A stretch of 46,191 nucleotides of DNA from a candidate division FCPU426 bacterium (lineage in GTDB: Bacteria; Oederibacteriota; Muellerivitia; Muellerivitales; Muellerivitaceae): assembly GCA_003136635.1 (NCBI GenBank), contig PLFD01000030.1:1-46191 (forward strand), read 5' to 3'. Below are positions 39,517 through 46,191 of the stretch, one piece after another (positions within the stretch are counted from its first letter, which is position 1; each line of letters opens with the position of its first letter). A program made the position numbers and the translations under genes. A model generated the notes under the pieces. The model ran no database searches. It saw nothing but the letters and a program-made list of their open reading frames with translations, and was not told the origin of the DNA.

Positions 39517-39663
39517 TTATTCCCTCCCCGTGTTAACCACGACGATCAATTGCGCCAACTCATCTATTTGGTGCCTATTTTTAAACCAATGAATCGCCTG
39601 TCCGATCAATAAGCAAACCGCGCCAAAAATAATCGGACAGAGTAAAAATAAGGTGCTTGTCAT
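39517..39663 (-). CDS. 48-residue membrane protein heading the kdp operon
   Basis: MTSTLFLLCPIIFGAVCLLI then GQAIHWFKNRHQIDELAQLI forms a membrane helix followed by an amphipathic helix, ending VVVNTGRE. The ATG follows AGAGGATGCC and its stop is 2 bases before the next small gene. It lies 50 bp downstream of operator site 12, so it is the first gene of the operon. I do not recognise it. Confidence 0.6.
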   Translation of the reverse strand: MTSTLFLLCPIIFGAVCLLIGQAIHWFKNRHQIDELAQLIVVVNTGRE

Positions 39664-39712
39664 GGCATCCTCTTTCTGGCAATTCAACTATTTGCCACTT
39701 TGTTAAATTGAC

Positions 39713-39730
39713 TTATGACCCACGTCACAC
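39713..39730 (-). promoter_or_regulatory. Crp/Fnr-type operator, site 12 (kdp operon)
   Basis: TTATGAC-CCAC-GTCACAC. AATAGT (39692-39687, minus strand) is in the class II -10 position before the first small gene of the kdp operon. Confidence 0.6.
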
Positions 39731-40122
39731 AAATGACGTTTATCTTTCATCGATCAGAGGATAAGACTTAAGTGAATTAGGAAACTATTAGGAAGGAATC
39801 GGAAGATCATTAGGGAAGTATTAAAAATAGCCTTTTTCAGGGGAAAAGTGCTTCTAAATTGAATTTTGTAAAATAAGGCTTGGGCCACAAAGAGCATCTC
39901 AAACTGTCCTAGAAAAATGGAGCAGTTAAAATCCAGGTTAATTTTCGTTTCATACCTATTTTTCAAGCGAAGCATAATGAAAATAAAGCCCTGTTCCCAT
40001 CAGAGGCTCGCTATTGCCTACAGCGCAAAACAAAGCAAATTTCAAAAACACGAAATGCTCTTTCGCTCTAATACGTAAAGTCGCAACCCGAGCTTCCTGG
40101 TTAAAAATATTTTCCGGAACTA
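39731..40122. other. Gene-free stretch between the kdp operon and the marR gene
   Basis: About 390 AT-rich bases. The only long frame (39754-39975, minus) has no ribosome binding site and a biased hydrophobic translation, so I do not call it. I see no riboswitch pattern such as a c-di-AMP (ydaO) motif. Confidence 0.5.
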
Positions 40123-40160
40123 TTGACATAAGTGCTGATAATCAGTATCACTGACTATCA
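40123..40160 (+). promoter_or_regulatory. marR promoter overlapped by a palindromic operator
   Basis: A -35 hexamer TTGACA (40123-40128) is followed by the inverted repeat TGATAATCAG (40136-40145) and CTGACTATCA (40151-40160), two arms with one central mismatch each around a 5-base centre. The weak -10 (TATCAC at 40146) lies within the palindrome, so a bound repressor would block it. The likely ligand is the MarR protein encoded next. Confidence 0.65.
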
Positions 40161-40184
40161 TCACAAGTGATCATTGAGGAAAAC

Positions 40185-40688
40185 ATGGTTTTAAAAAAAT
40201 TAGTCGAAAAAACAACGCCGGCCCCGCTCCCCATCTTTATCCCAACCGAAAAGCTCTTGGGACGGTCCGGGTTTCTATTGAACAAGGCCGCTCAGCGGGT
40301 TCGAGAGATCTATGAGGAAGTCTTGAAGCCGACAGGACTTACGGCCAAACATGCCGGTGTTTTGATGATTTTGGAGGAAAGAGGTTCCCTATCGCAGAAC
40401 GAACTGGGAAAGTGCGCCTATATCGACCGTACTACCGTCGTGGGATTGATGGATGATCTGGAAAAAATGGGATTGGTTGAGCGAAAAGAACATCCGACCG
40501 ATCGCCGGTCTCACGCGATTTTCCTTACCCCCAGGGGCAAAGAGATTCTTCCGGTCATTGATAAACACGCCATAGCGATGGAACAAAAGTTTTTAGGTTG
40601 TTTAAACGCTCAGGAACAAAAGGGCCTCATCCAAACCCTGCGCAAACTCGTATTGAACCATTTTAACGTATCGAAAGAGCCGAGGTAA
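40185..40688 (+). CDS. MarR-family transcriptional regulator
   Basis: This 167-residue regulator has a winged helix (GLTAKHAGVLMILEERGSLS then QNELGKCAYIDRTTVVGLMD) and the wing KEHPTDRRSHAIFLTPRGKE, as in MarR proteins that repress efflux operons until a drug or phenolic compound binds. The ATG at 40185 follows GAGG; a GTG at 40167 is less likely. The three-gene EmrAB-TolC operon follows 4 bases after its stop, so regulator and pump are one unit controlled from the palindrome at 40136. Confidence 0.92.
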   Translation: MVLKKLVEKTTPAPLPIFIPTEKLLGRSGFLLNKAAQRVREIYEEVLKPTGLTAKHAGVLMILEERGSLSQNELGKCAYIDRTTVVGLMDDLEKMGLVERKEHPTDRRSHAIFLTPRGKEILPVIDKHAIAMEQKFLGCLNAQEQKGLIQTLRKLVLNHFNVSKEPR

Positions 40689-40692
40689 ATTT

Positions 40693-42039
40693 ATGGGAAA
40701 AAGAAACAACTTAATTCTAATGTTGGGCATTTTATGCGGTTCGATAACTCCGGTTTTCGCGGACACTTCAGTTCAAACTTCATTGACGCTGGACGACGCG
40801 CAGAATCAGGCGTTACAACAATCCCCTGACTATCAAAAAGCTCACGCGTTGGAAAGCGAAATGTCCTGGCATCAGGTTCAATCTCTGGGGGAGGGCTTTT
40901 TACCGCAAGTTTCCATCAGCGGGCAGCATTTTTTCGCGGAAAATTATTCCTATCTCAATGTTGAGTTTGGATCACCTACTCCGATTCAATTCCCTGAAAT
41001 TTATCCGCAAACCAGCCTGAACTTGGACGCCAAAATGGATATTTTTGACGGGTTCAAAAATCTTCACCAGGTAGACGCGTCGGACCGAAGCCACCAGGCC
41101 GCCCAGATTCTTCTGGATTGGTCTTCGTTCCAAATTCAGGAACAGGTCCGGCTGAAATATTTTCAGGCTTTGGCCGCTAAAATCCTTCTGGATATGGCCA
41201 ATGAGAACGTAAAAACCCTGGAAGATCATTTACGCATCGTTCAGGACCGCCTGCAAAACGGCGAAGCGACCAAGTACGATTTATTACGGGTCGACGTTCA
41301 GTTATCCACCGCCAAGTCCAATCAAATAGAGGCCAGCGACAACGTGGTTCTGACCCGCGAAAGTTTGGCCCAGGTGATGGGTTTAAAACAGGATGACAGG
41401 CCCCTGTCGGGCGATTTGCCGGTCATCAACACGGACAAAATCGTCAGCCAGTTAACCGCCGTGGACTTTAATGAAAGACCCGATGTGAAAGCCCGAATCA
41501 TGCAGGCCGAGTCCGCGGAAGATGAAAGCGCCGCCGAAGGCTCCTTTTGGGTTCCCAAAGTTTCGCTTATTGGTGAATATCAGTTTTACAACGTACCGGA
41601 TTATTTAACGACCGGTTTGTCCAACAACGATGATTTTAGAACGGACTACTTTTTCGGGGCGGCGGCCACCTGGGATATTTTTGACGGCGGCATCTCGCTG
41701 GCCAAGGCCAAAGAAGCCGAGGCAAAATCAAATCAGGCTCAGGACGATGTCAAAGCGGCCCAAATACAGGCGCCGTACGACTTTGATTTATGGAAACGCA
41801 AGCTGATTTCCAGCGGAGCGGTTTATCAGGCGAAGTTAACCGATGTGGATGAGGCGGCAGAAAGCGTCCGCCTGGCGACTTTGGGTTTTCAGGCGGGAGC
41901 CAATACCACTACGGATGTTTTGGATGCCGAACTGGACAAATTTACCGCTTCGGCGGGGTTGGTGCAGGCTCAGGTGGGTATGTTGGAAGCTGTAATTAAT
42001 TTAGAACTCGCGATTGGAAAGAGGTTGAACAATGACTAA
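40693..42039 (+). CDS. TolC-family outer membrane efflux protein
   Basis: This 448-residue protein has a signal peptide (LILMLGILCGSITPVFA) and two outer-membrane-factor repeats (LTLDDAQNQALQQSPDYQKA and NGEATKYDLLRVDVQLSTAK, then AGANTTTDVLDAELDKFTAS). It provides the outer membrane exit duct for the EmrAB-type pump. The marR stop is 4 bases upstream and the EmrA gene overlaps its end by 8 bases. It is a second, divergent TolC in the window, distinct from the one in the ABC operon. Confidence 0.92.
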   Translation: MGKRNNLILMLGILCGSITPVFADTSVQTSLTLDDAQNQALQQSPDYQKAHALESEMSWHQVQSLGEGFLPQVSISGQHFFAENYSYLNVEFGSPTPIQFPEIYPQTSLNLDAKMDIFDGFKNLHQVDASDRSHQAAQILLDWSSFQIQEQVRLKYFQALAAKILLDMANENVKTLEDHLRIVQDRLQNGEATKYDLLRVDVQLSTAKSNQIEASDNVVLTRESLAQVMGLKQDDRPLSGDLPVINTDKIVSQLTAVDFNERPDVKARIMQAESAEDESAAEGSFWVPKVSLIGEYQFYNVPDYLTTGLSNNDDFRTDYFFGAAATWDIFDGGISLAKAKEAEAKSNQAQDDVKAAQIQAPYDFDLWKRKLISSGAVYQAKLTDVDEAAESVRLATLGFQAGANTTTDVLDAELDKFTASAGLVQAQVGMLEAVINLELAIGKRLNND

Positions 42040-42910
42040 AACTACTGCGGAAAACGCCCCGAAGGCAAAAAAGAGAAACATATTCCCCTTCCTCATAGGG
42101 GCGGCTGTGCTGGTGGTGGTTTACTTCGTGGTTCAAGGCTTTCTATACGAAGAAACCGATGACGCTTATGTGGAAGCCCACGCCCTCATGCTGGCGCCCC
42201 GCATCGGCGGTATCGTCAACAATGTCTTCGTGAAAGAGAACGATAAAGTGAAAGCGGGAGAGGTTTTGGCCCAATTAGACGATAAAGACTATTCCGCCGG
42301 CTACAAACAAACTATCGCGGACCAATCTTCCGTCCAGGCTGATCTGGAACAGGCCCAGAAAGATTACGAACGGGTTTCCACGCTTTATAAAGCCGAGGCC
42401 GTTTCCCGCCAGCAATATGACGCGGCGGTCGCGAAATTCCATAATTTGACCTCCCGTCTGCAGGCCGATCAATTTAAGGCCGATCAGGCGAAACTTAATC
42501 TTAGCTACACCCAAATTGTCGCGCCCGAAGACGGCGTCATCGCGAAAAAATCGGTGGAACCCGGCATGGTGGTTCCGGCAGGACAGGCTCTTTTCGGTTT
42601 CGTAAGTTCCCAGGAACGATGGGTGACGGCGAATTTTAAAGAGACCCAGTTGTCCAAAATCAAACCGGGCCAAAAAGTAGGTATAAAGGTCGATGCTATC
42701 TCAGGCAAAAAATTCGAGGGTGTGGTGGACAGCATCGGCTCCAGCACCGGATCCACCTTTACGCTTCTGCCTCCGGATAACTCCACCGGAAACTTTACCA
42801 AGGTCGTTCAGCGGGTACCCGTCAAAATCACCTTTTCGAATTTGACCCCCGAGGACATTGACCGCTTGGCGGACGGCCTCTCCGCGGAAATCTCCGTACA
42901 TATCCGGTAA
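42032..42910 (+). CDS. EmrA-like membrane fusion protein
   Basis: This 292-residue periplasmic adaptor has one membrane helix (FPFLIGAAVLVVVYFVVQGF), DAYVEAHALMLAPRIGGIVN (biotinyl-lipoyl half), a coiled-coil hairpin (about residues 95-150) and LGFV-like barrel strands ending ADGLSAEISVHIR. It joins the inner-membrane EmrB-like transporter to TolC. It overlaps the TolC gene, and 146 bases with an inverted-repeat element separate it from the transporter gene. Confidence 0.9.
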   Translation: MTKTTAENAPKAKKRNIFPFLIGAAVLVVVYFVVQGFLYEETDDAYVEAHALMLAPRIGGIVNNVFVKENDKVKAGEVLAQLDDKDYSAGYKQTIADQSSVQADLEQAQKDYERVSTLYKAEAVSRQQYDAAVAKFHNLTSRLQADQFKADQAKLNLSYTQIVAPEDGVIAKKSVEPGMVVPAGQALFGFVSSQERWVTANFKETQLSKIKPGQKVGIKVDAISGKKFEGVVDSIGSSTGSTFTLLPPDNSTGNFTKVVQRVPVKITFSNLTPEDIDRLADGLSAEISVHIR

Positions 42911-42922
42911 CAAGAAATAGGA

Positions 42923-43018
42923 ACCGCAGAGTTAACAGAGTCACACGGAGTAAAGCAAACTGTTAAAAAGCTTTTAAAATCGAAGTCTTGCTCCGTTTAC
43001 TCTGTGTAACTCTGTGGT
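42923..43018. repeat. Inverted-repeat element (CAGAGTTA type) between the emrA- and emrB-like genes
   Basis: Left arm 42923-42958 (beginning ACCGCAGAGTTAACAGAGT) and right arm 42988-43018 (ending TGTGTAACTCTGTGGT) are imperfect complements around a 29-base centre. The arms consist of repeated CAGAG/CTCTG units. I recognise the sequence type from dispersed repeats in many unrelated genomes. It lies inside a transcription unit and would form a hairpin in the mRNA. Confidence 0.82.
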
Positions 43019-43056
43019 GATAAATCTTTTAAATCAAAAGTTGAAAAGAGACTCAA

Positions 43057-44643
43057 ATGGCTGAAGATAAAGGTATATCACGGGCCGCTTTGATGATTGT
43101 CATCACCGCCGGCATCGCTTCCCTTTTGGAAGTCGTGGACACATCCATCGTCAATGTGGCAATCCCTACCATGATGGGCAATTTGGGCGCGACCATCGAT
43201 GACATCGGCTGGGTTGTCACCGGCTATATCATTTCCAACGCCATTATCCTTCCCATTTCAGGCTGGCTGGCAACCCGGTTTGGCCGCCGCCGCTATTACA
43301 TGACCTGTATCACTTTATTCGTCATTTCCTCGGTGGCCTGCGGATTGTCACCCAACCTCGACACGCTCATTTTTTGCCGTATCGTCCAGGGCGCGGCGGG
43401 CGGCGCTTTGCTTCCCACCTCCCAGGCTTTGATTCAGGAAGCCTTCCCCGGCCGGGCCGGTTTGGGGAGCGCCCTTTACGGCATGGTGGTCATTATCGGC
43501 CCCACGGTCGGCCCTCCTTTGGGCGGTTATTTGACCGACCACTTCGGCTGGCGGTCGATTTTTAATATCAACATTCCTTTCGGCATTTTGGCGCTGTTTT
43601 TAGCCGGGCTTTTTGTGAAGGACTATGAAGTCTCGGGCACCCACGCGGCGGCCCACGAAAAAATGAAAAGCGCCCCGGTGGATACGATCGGATTGTCCCT
43701 GCTCATCACCGGTATCGGCTGTCTCCAATACGTTCTCGAACGCGGACAGGCGGATGATTGGTTCTCCAGCGGCGTCATTTTATTTTGTACGATCATGGCG
43801 GCCGTTGCTTTGCCCGGATTCGTTTGGTGGGAATTAAAAATTGAAAATCCCATCATGGACCTGAGGCTTTATAAAAACTTCGCGTTGATCAACGGCACCA
43901 TTCTGATGGCTACTTTGGGGGCCATGTTATATGGATTGATTTTTTTCGTGCCTATCTTCGCCACGACCATCATGGGTATGGACGCGAGTCAGACGGGGAA
44001 TCTTTTTGTCCCGGGCGCCATCGCGGCGGGGATCATGATGCCGATTATGGGAAGCCAGCTCCATAAATTCGACCCCAGGCTCTTTATGCTTTGGGGAGTG
44101 GGTTGTGTGGAAGTCTGTCTTTTTCTGATGACGTCCTGGAATCCCACGACAACTTATTCCGATATGTTTTGGCCTTTGATGATCCGCGGATTTGGGATGG
44201 CGGGCTTGTTTATCCCCATTAACGCGGTGGTTTTGGGCCAGTTCAGCGGGCCCGCTTTGGGACAGGCCGCCGGAATCATGAACCTTTCCCGGCAATTGGG
44301 CGGCAGTCTCGGCATCGCCTTTTTATCGACCATGTTTAATCAATCCCAGGATGTGGCTTTTGACAGTTTGCGAAGCCATATCAGCCCGCTTAATCCAGGT
44401 TTCGTCCAATGGGCGAAAGCCGCCCGGGGCGCGGCTTATAAATTCAGCAATGAGCTGGGTTTATACCAGCCGGATAGTTTGGTCATGAAAGAAGCTTATT
44501 TCCGCGTGAAGAAGCAGGCTTTTGGATTGAGTTTTGAAAATATGTGCTGGCTGATGGTCATTATCTTCGCGTTCGGCTTAATTCCCGTTTACCTGTTGAA
44601 GAAACCCCAGGGAATGGCCGCTAAGCCGGTGGACGCTCATTGA
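43057..44643 (+). CDS. EmrB-like multidrug transporter (MFS, DHA2, 14 helices)
   Basis: This 528-residue major facilitator protein of the DHA2 family has an N-terminal helix with VVDTSIVNVAIPTMMGNLGA (family start), GWVVTGYIISNAIILPISGW, the loop motif ATRFGRRRYYM, and the antiporter motif region GPTVGPPLGGYLTDHFGWRS. It exports drugs using the proton gradient, with EmrA and TolC. It is the last gene of the marR operon; the ribosome binding site is weak (AAGAG). A terminator follows 50 bases after the stop. Confidence 0.93.
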   Translation: MAEDKGISRAALMIVITAGIASLLEVVDTSIVNVAIPTMMGNLGATIDDIGWVVTGYIISNAIILPISGWLATRFGRRRYYMTCITLFVISSVACGLSPNLDTLIFCRIVQGAAGGALLPTSQALIQEAFPGRAGLGSALYGMVVIIGPTVGPPLGGYLTDHFGWRSIFNINIPFGILALFLAGLFVKDYEVSGTHAAAHEKMKSAPVDTIGLSLLITGIGCLQYVLERGQADDWFSSGVILFCTIMAAVALPGFVWWELKIENPIMDLRLYKNFALINGTILMATLGAMLYGLIFFVPIFATTIMGMDASQTGNLFVPGAIAAGIMMPIMGSQLHKFDPRLFMLWGVGCVEVCLFLMTSWNPTTTYSDMFWPLMIRGFGMAGLFIPINAVVLGQFSGPALGQAAGIMNLSRQLGGSLGIAFLSTMFNQSQDVAFDSLRSHISPLNPGFVQWAKAARGAAYKFSNELGLYQPDSLVMKEAYFRVKKQAFGLSFENMCWLMVIIFAFGLIPVYLLKKPQGMAAKPVDAH

Positions 44644-44690
44644 AGAAGGCTTTGTCAACGGGTTGAATTAGACCCCCCGTTGTTATCGTG

Positions 44691-44725
44691 GAAAGGGCGA
44701 ACCCCTGAATCGCCCTTTCCTTTTC
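44691..44725 (+). terminator. Intrinsic terminator of the efflux operon
   Basis: GAAAGGGCGA (44691-44700) pairs with TCGCCCTTTC (44710-44719), followed by CTTTTCC, 48 bases after the transporter stop. Confidence 0.75.
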
Positions 44726-44790
44726 CTTACTGGATCCAATTTAAAACTTAATGGTTTTGGGGGGCAATCGAATTTGAAAACCCTAAAAAT

Positions 44791-45180
44791 TTAGGGTCCC
44801 GATTCGATGAGTGCGCTGCAATTACTTCCATTTTGTTTAACTGTGCCCACATAAACGGTCCCGCTATTGGCGTTAAAGGTCGTACTGAAGGTTGTGGCGT
44901 TGCTATTACTGAAAAGACAACTGCCCGTACCTCCAACGCAAGAGCCAATTGTTGAGAAATTAAGCGTATGGGAACCGGGACTCACCAAGGGGAATTGCTC
45001 TTGATTTCCATTACCAATGGTAACCGTATTATTTCCATCCAAATTGACAATGATCGTACAGGAACCACCGTACTGGTTTGTGGCCTCTATCTGAACCTGA
45101 TTAGCCGTAGGGTTTAAGACATTGCAACTGGCGGCAAATATTAAAAAGACCGCCCCTAAAATCCACATCGCGTACTTCAT
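44791..45180 (-). CDS. Putative lipoprotein, unknown function
   Basis: This 129-residue exported protein has a lipobox (LIFAASC, cysteine at about residue 19) after a hydrophobic signal. The rest is serine-, glycine- and asparagine-rich with repeated beta-strand segments (VQIEATNQYGGSCTIIVNLD, GSHTLNFSTIGSCVGGTGSC) and several cysteines that could form disulfides. I recognise no domain. The start follows AAGGGGG. It converges on the efflux operon terminator, and its own terminator is not evident. Confidence 0.65.
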   Translation of the reverse strand: MKYAMWILGAVFLIFAASCNVLNPTANQVQIEATNQYGGSCTIIVNLDGNNTVTIGNGNQEQFPLVSPGSHTLNFSTIGSCVGGTGSCLFSNSNATTFSTTFNANSGTVYVGTVKQNGSNCSALIESGP

Positions 45181-45438
45181 GATTCCCCCTTAATTTGATG
45201 AACCTTATTTTAGACGAAAAAATACATAAAAAAGAGCCTTTTAAAAACTGTTTATTTGGGGGGACTTGGTGAATTCCCCGACTTGTCGCTAAAATCTCTT
45301 TTATTAGCCCCATTTCATTTTGTTATTAAGCCAAAAAGGGATATTTGCCGGTCAGTGAATAAAGGATTCATTTAGCGCCGGGTTAGGTATAAATTAGAGT
45401 TGTTCTTGAGAAATGGTTGAAAAGAAAGTCACCGCCCG

Positions 45439-45885
45439 ATGATCGTCTGCCGGCCCTACATTCAAACCAGGTTCTTTAACTTTTCTATTGGGTTTGTCAT
45501 ACCTGTTATTAGTTCATGGATTCTGGTAAAGATTCTTCCCAATTTGGACTTGTCTCACAAAATTTATTACGGTCTTTCGCTGTTAATCCTAATTTTACCC
45601 GGCTTTTATTTTTTAATCGCGCGCTGTGTTTGGGGCTTGAACTGTGATGAGGAAAAAAGAACCCTGACTTTTCTTAAAACATTTCGTAAAAAAATATTCA
45701 CGGTGAGGGAGATAAAAGAACTGTCCGTATTTAAATCATTGCGGAGTTTTGATTACAATTTTAAAACCGCGAAAGACTCTGAAACTTTCGAGGAAATGGA
45801 CGGTTTGCCCGAACTCATCGCTTATCTTAAAAAAGCAAACCCGCAGATCAGCATCAACAGTCCGGAAGATCACAAATATTTTTAA
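45439..45885 (+). CDS. Small membrane protein with two helices, unknown function
   Basis: This 148-residue protein has two close membrane helices (FSIGFVIPVISSWILVKIL and IYYGLSLLILILPGFYFLIA, residues about 14-62), then a soluble part with CDEEKRTLTFLKTFRKKIFT and IKELSVFKSLRSFDYN, which resembles the PH-like domain of small bacterial membrane proteins. The ribosome binding site is weak. The preceding 258 bases are gene-free and AT-rich. It is followed 21 bases later by the frame at 45907. Confidence 0.55.
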   Translation: MIVCRPYIQTRFFNFSIGFVIPVISSWILVKILPNLDLSHKIYYGLSLLILILPGFYFLIARCVWGLNCDEEKRTLTFLKTFRKKIFTVREIKELSVFKSLRSFDYNFKTAKDSETFEEMDGLPELIAYLKKANPQISINSPEDHKYF

Positions 45886-45906
45886 ATTAATTCACGGAGA
45901 AATCTC

Positions 45907-46191
45907 ATTTTAAGAATTATTGTCTTTTTATTGGTTTCGGGCTGGTGCGCGGCAGCCGCTGCCCAGTATCAAACCAATCCAACCGACCGATTTCCGTTGA
46001 GTTCAAACCCCCCGCCTTCCCAAAAAAGTCCGCCCAACAAAGCGGTTTCTGTTCAGGATCGACATAAAAAAGGGATCCTCTTGAATAAACCGGACAGGTA
46101 TTACCCCATCAATCAAACCAAGCCCATCGCCTTATCGCCGTCCAATCACCTGGCTAGACCCGTAACCGTTTGGAAAAATGTCAAAAAAGTG
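45907..46191 (+). CDS. Start of a secreted protein, probable ATT initiation (3' end outside window)
   Basis: The frame is open from 45907 to the end of the window (95 codons). It reads ILRIIVFLLVSGWCAAAAAQ, a clear signal peptide, then a proline- and lysine-rich region (PTDRFPLSSNPPPSQKSPP). No ATG or GTG precedes it in frame. GGAGA (45896-45900) lies 6 bases before an ATT at 45907, and a TTG at 45931 is the only common alternative, which would cut the signal peptide to about 10 residues. A rare ATT start or a sequencing error at that base are both possible. The function is not readable from this part. Confidence 0.5.
   Translation, partial: MLRIIVFLLVSGWCAAAAAQYQTNPTDRFPLSSNPPPSQKSPPNKAVSVQDRHKKGILLNKPDRYYPINQTKPIALSPSNHLARPVTVWKNVKKV

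Noticed and set aside
39754..39975. 73-residue minus-strand frame in the kdp-marR gap
   Set aside because: No ribosome binding site, hydrophobic low-complexity translation in AT-rich DNA, no relation to neighbours.
39731..40122. c-di-AMP riboswitch upstream of kdp
   Set aside because: I looked for a ydaO-type pattern on the minus strand and did not see one; the gap also lies upstream of operator site 12.

Overview
The window looks like part of the chromosome of a diderm (Gram-negative-type) bacterium of unknown phylum. It encodes two TolC-type outer-membrane factors, two beta-barrel porins, many Sec signal peptides, lipoproteins and a c-type cytochrome chain. I see no phage, plasmid replication or ribosomal genes that would place it further. 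Genes are densely packed, with many 4-base ATGA stop/start overlaps and good Shine-Dalgarno sequences. Base composition looks close to balanced.

Layout. (1) 1-1.9 kb: the end of a phosphoketolase gene translationally coupled to acetate kinase, making acetate and ATP from sugar phosphates through acetyl phosphate. (2) 1.9-3.9 kb: an AbiEi/AbiEii-like type IV toxin-antitoxin pair behind an inverted-repeat operator. (3) 4.0-6.4 kb: a consensus promoter, then eleven 21-22 bp repeats phased with two turns of the DNA helix, then a 662-aa protein with a ParB/KorB-like DNA-binding region, one membrane segment and a PDZ-like C-terminus. I do not recognise this combination, and it is my main candidate for an undescribed system. 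(4) 6.5-12.0 kb: minus-strand accessory genes (DUF1254/DUF1214 pair, NAD(P)-binding protein, VOC protein, CPBP protease, GH5 cellulase, a small hypothetical), each transcription unit followed by a copy of the same 30-bp palindrome, like a gene-cassette array. (5) 12.0-15.1 kb: small stress-type genes (YqjD/YqjE-like pair, DUF2934, several unknowns, one missed by size) and a cNMP-binding protein without a DNA-binding domain. (6) 15.1-22.4 kb: a TetR-controlled YbhGFSR-like ABC export operon with its own TolC. (7) 22.5-26.7 kb: a Cyc2-like fused cytochrome-porin, a small cytochrome c, a Rieske protein and a cytochrome b fused to two cytochrome c domains. (8) 26.7-34.5 kb: a nitronate monooxygenase-like flavoprotein, a radical SAM/SPASM protein, an SRPBCC protein, a porin, a YceI protein, a zinc alcohol dehydrogenase and a BON protein. 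(9) 34.6-39.7 kb: a kdp potassium-pump operon led by three very small membrane proteins. (10) 40.1-44.7 kb: a MarR-TolC-EmrA-EmrB drug efflux operon. (11) 44.8 kb to the end: a lipoprotein, a small membrane protein and the start of a secreted protein.

What ties the middle together is a palindromic operator of the form TTATGAC-N4-GTCATAA (Crp/Fnr type). I find twelve copies, nearly all in intergenic DNA upstream of the stress genes, the cNMP protein, the cytochrome genes, the Rieske/cytochrome b operon, the radical SAM gene, the YceI/alcohol dehydrogenase divergent pair and the kdp operon. At several of them a plausible -10 hexamer starts about 29.5 bp from the palindrome centre, which is the geometry of a class II activator. 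The regulator itself is not in the window, since the only cNMP-fold protein here has no helix-turn-helix. Three unrelated inverted-repeat (MITE/REP-like) elements also sit inside the two efflux operons.
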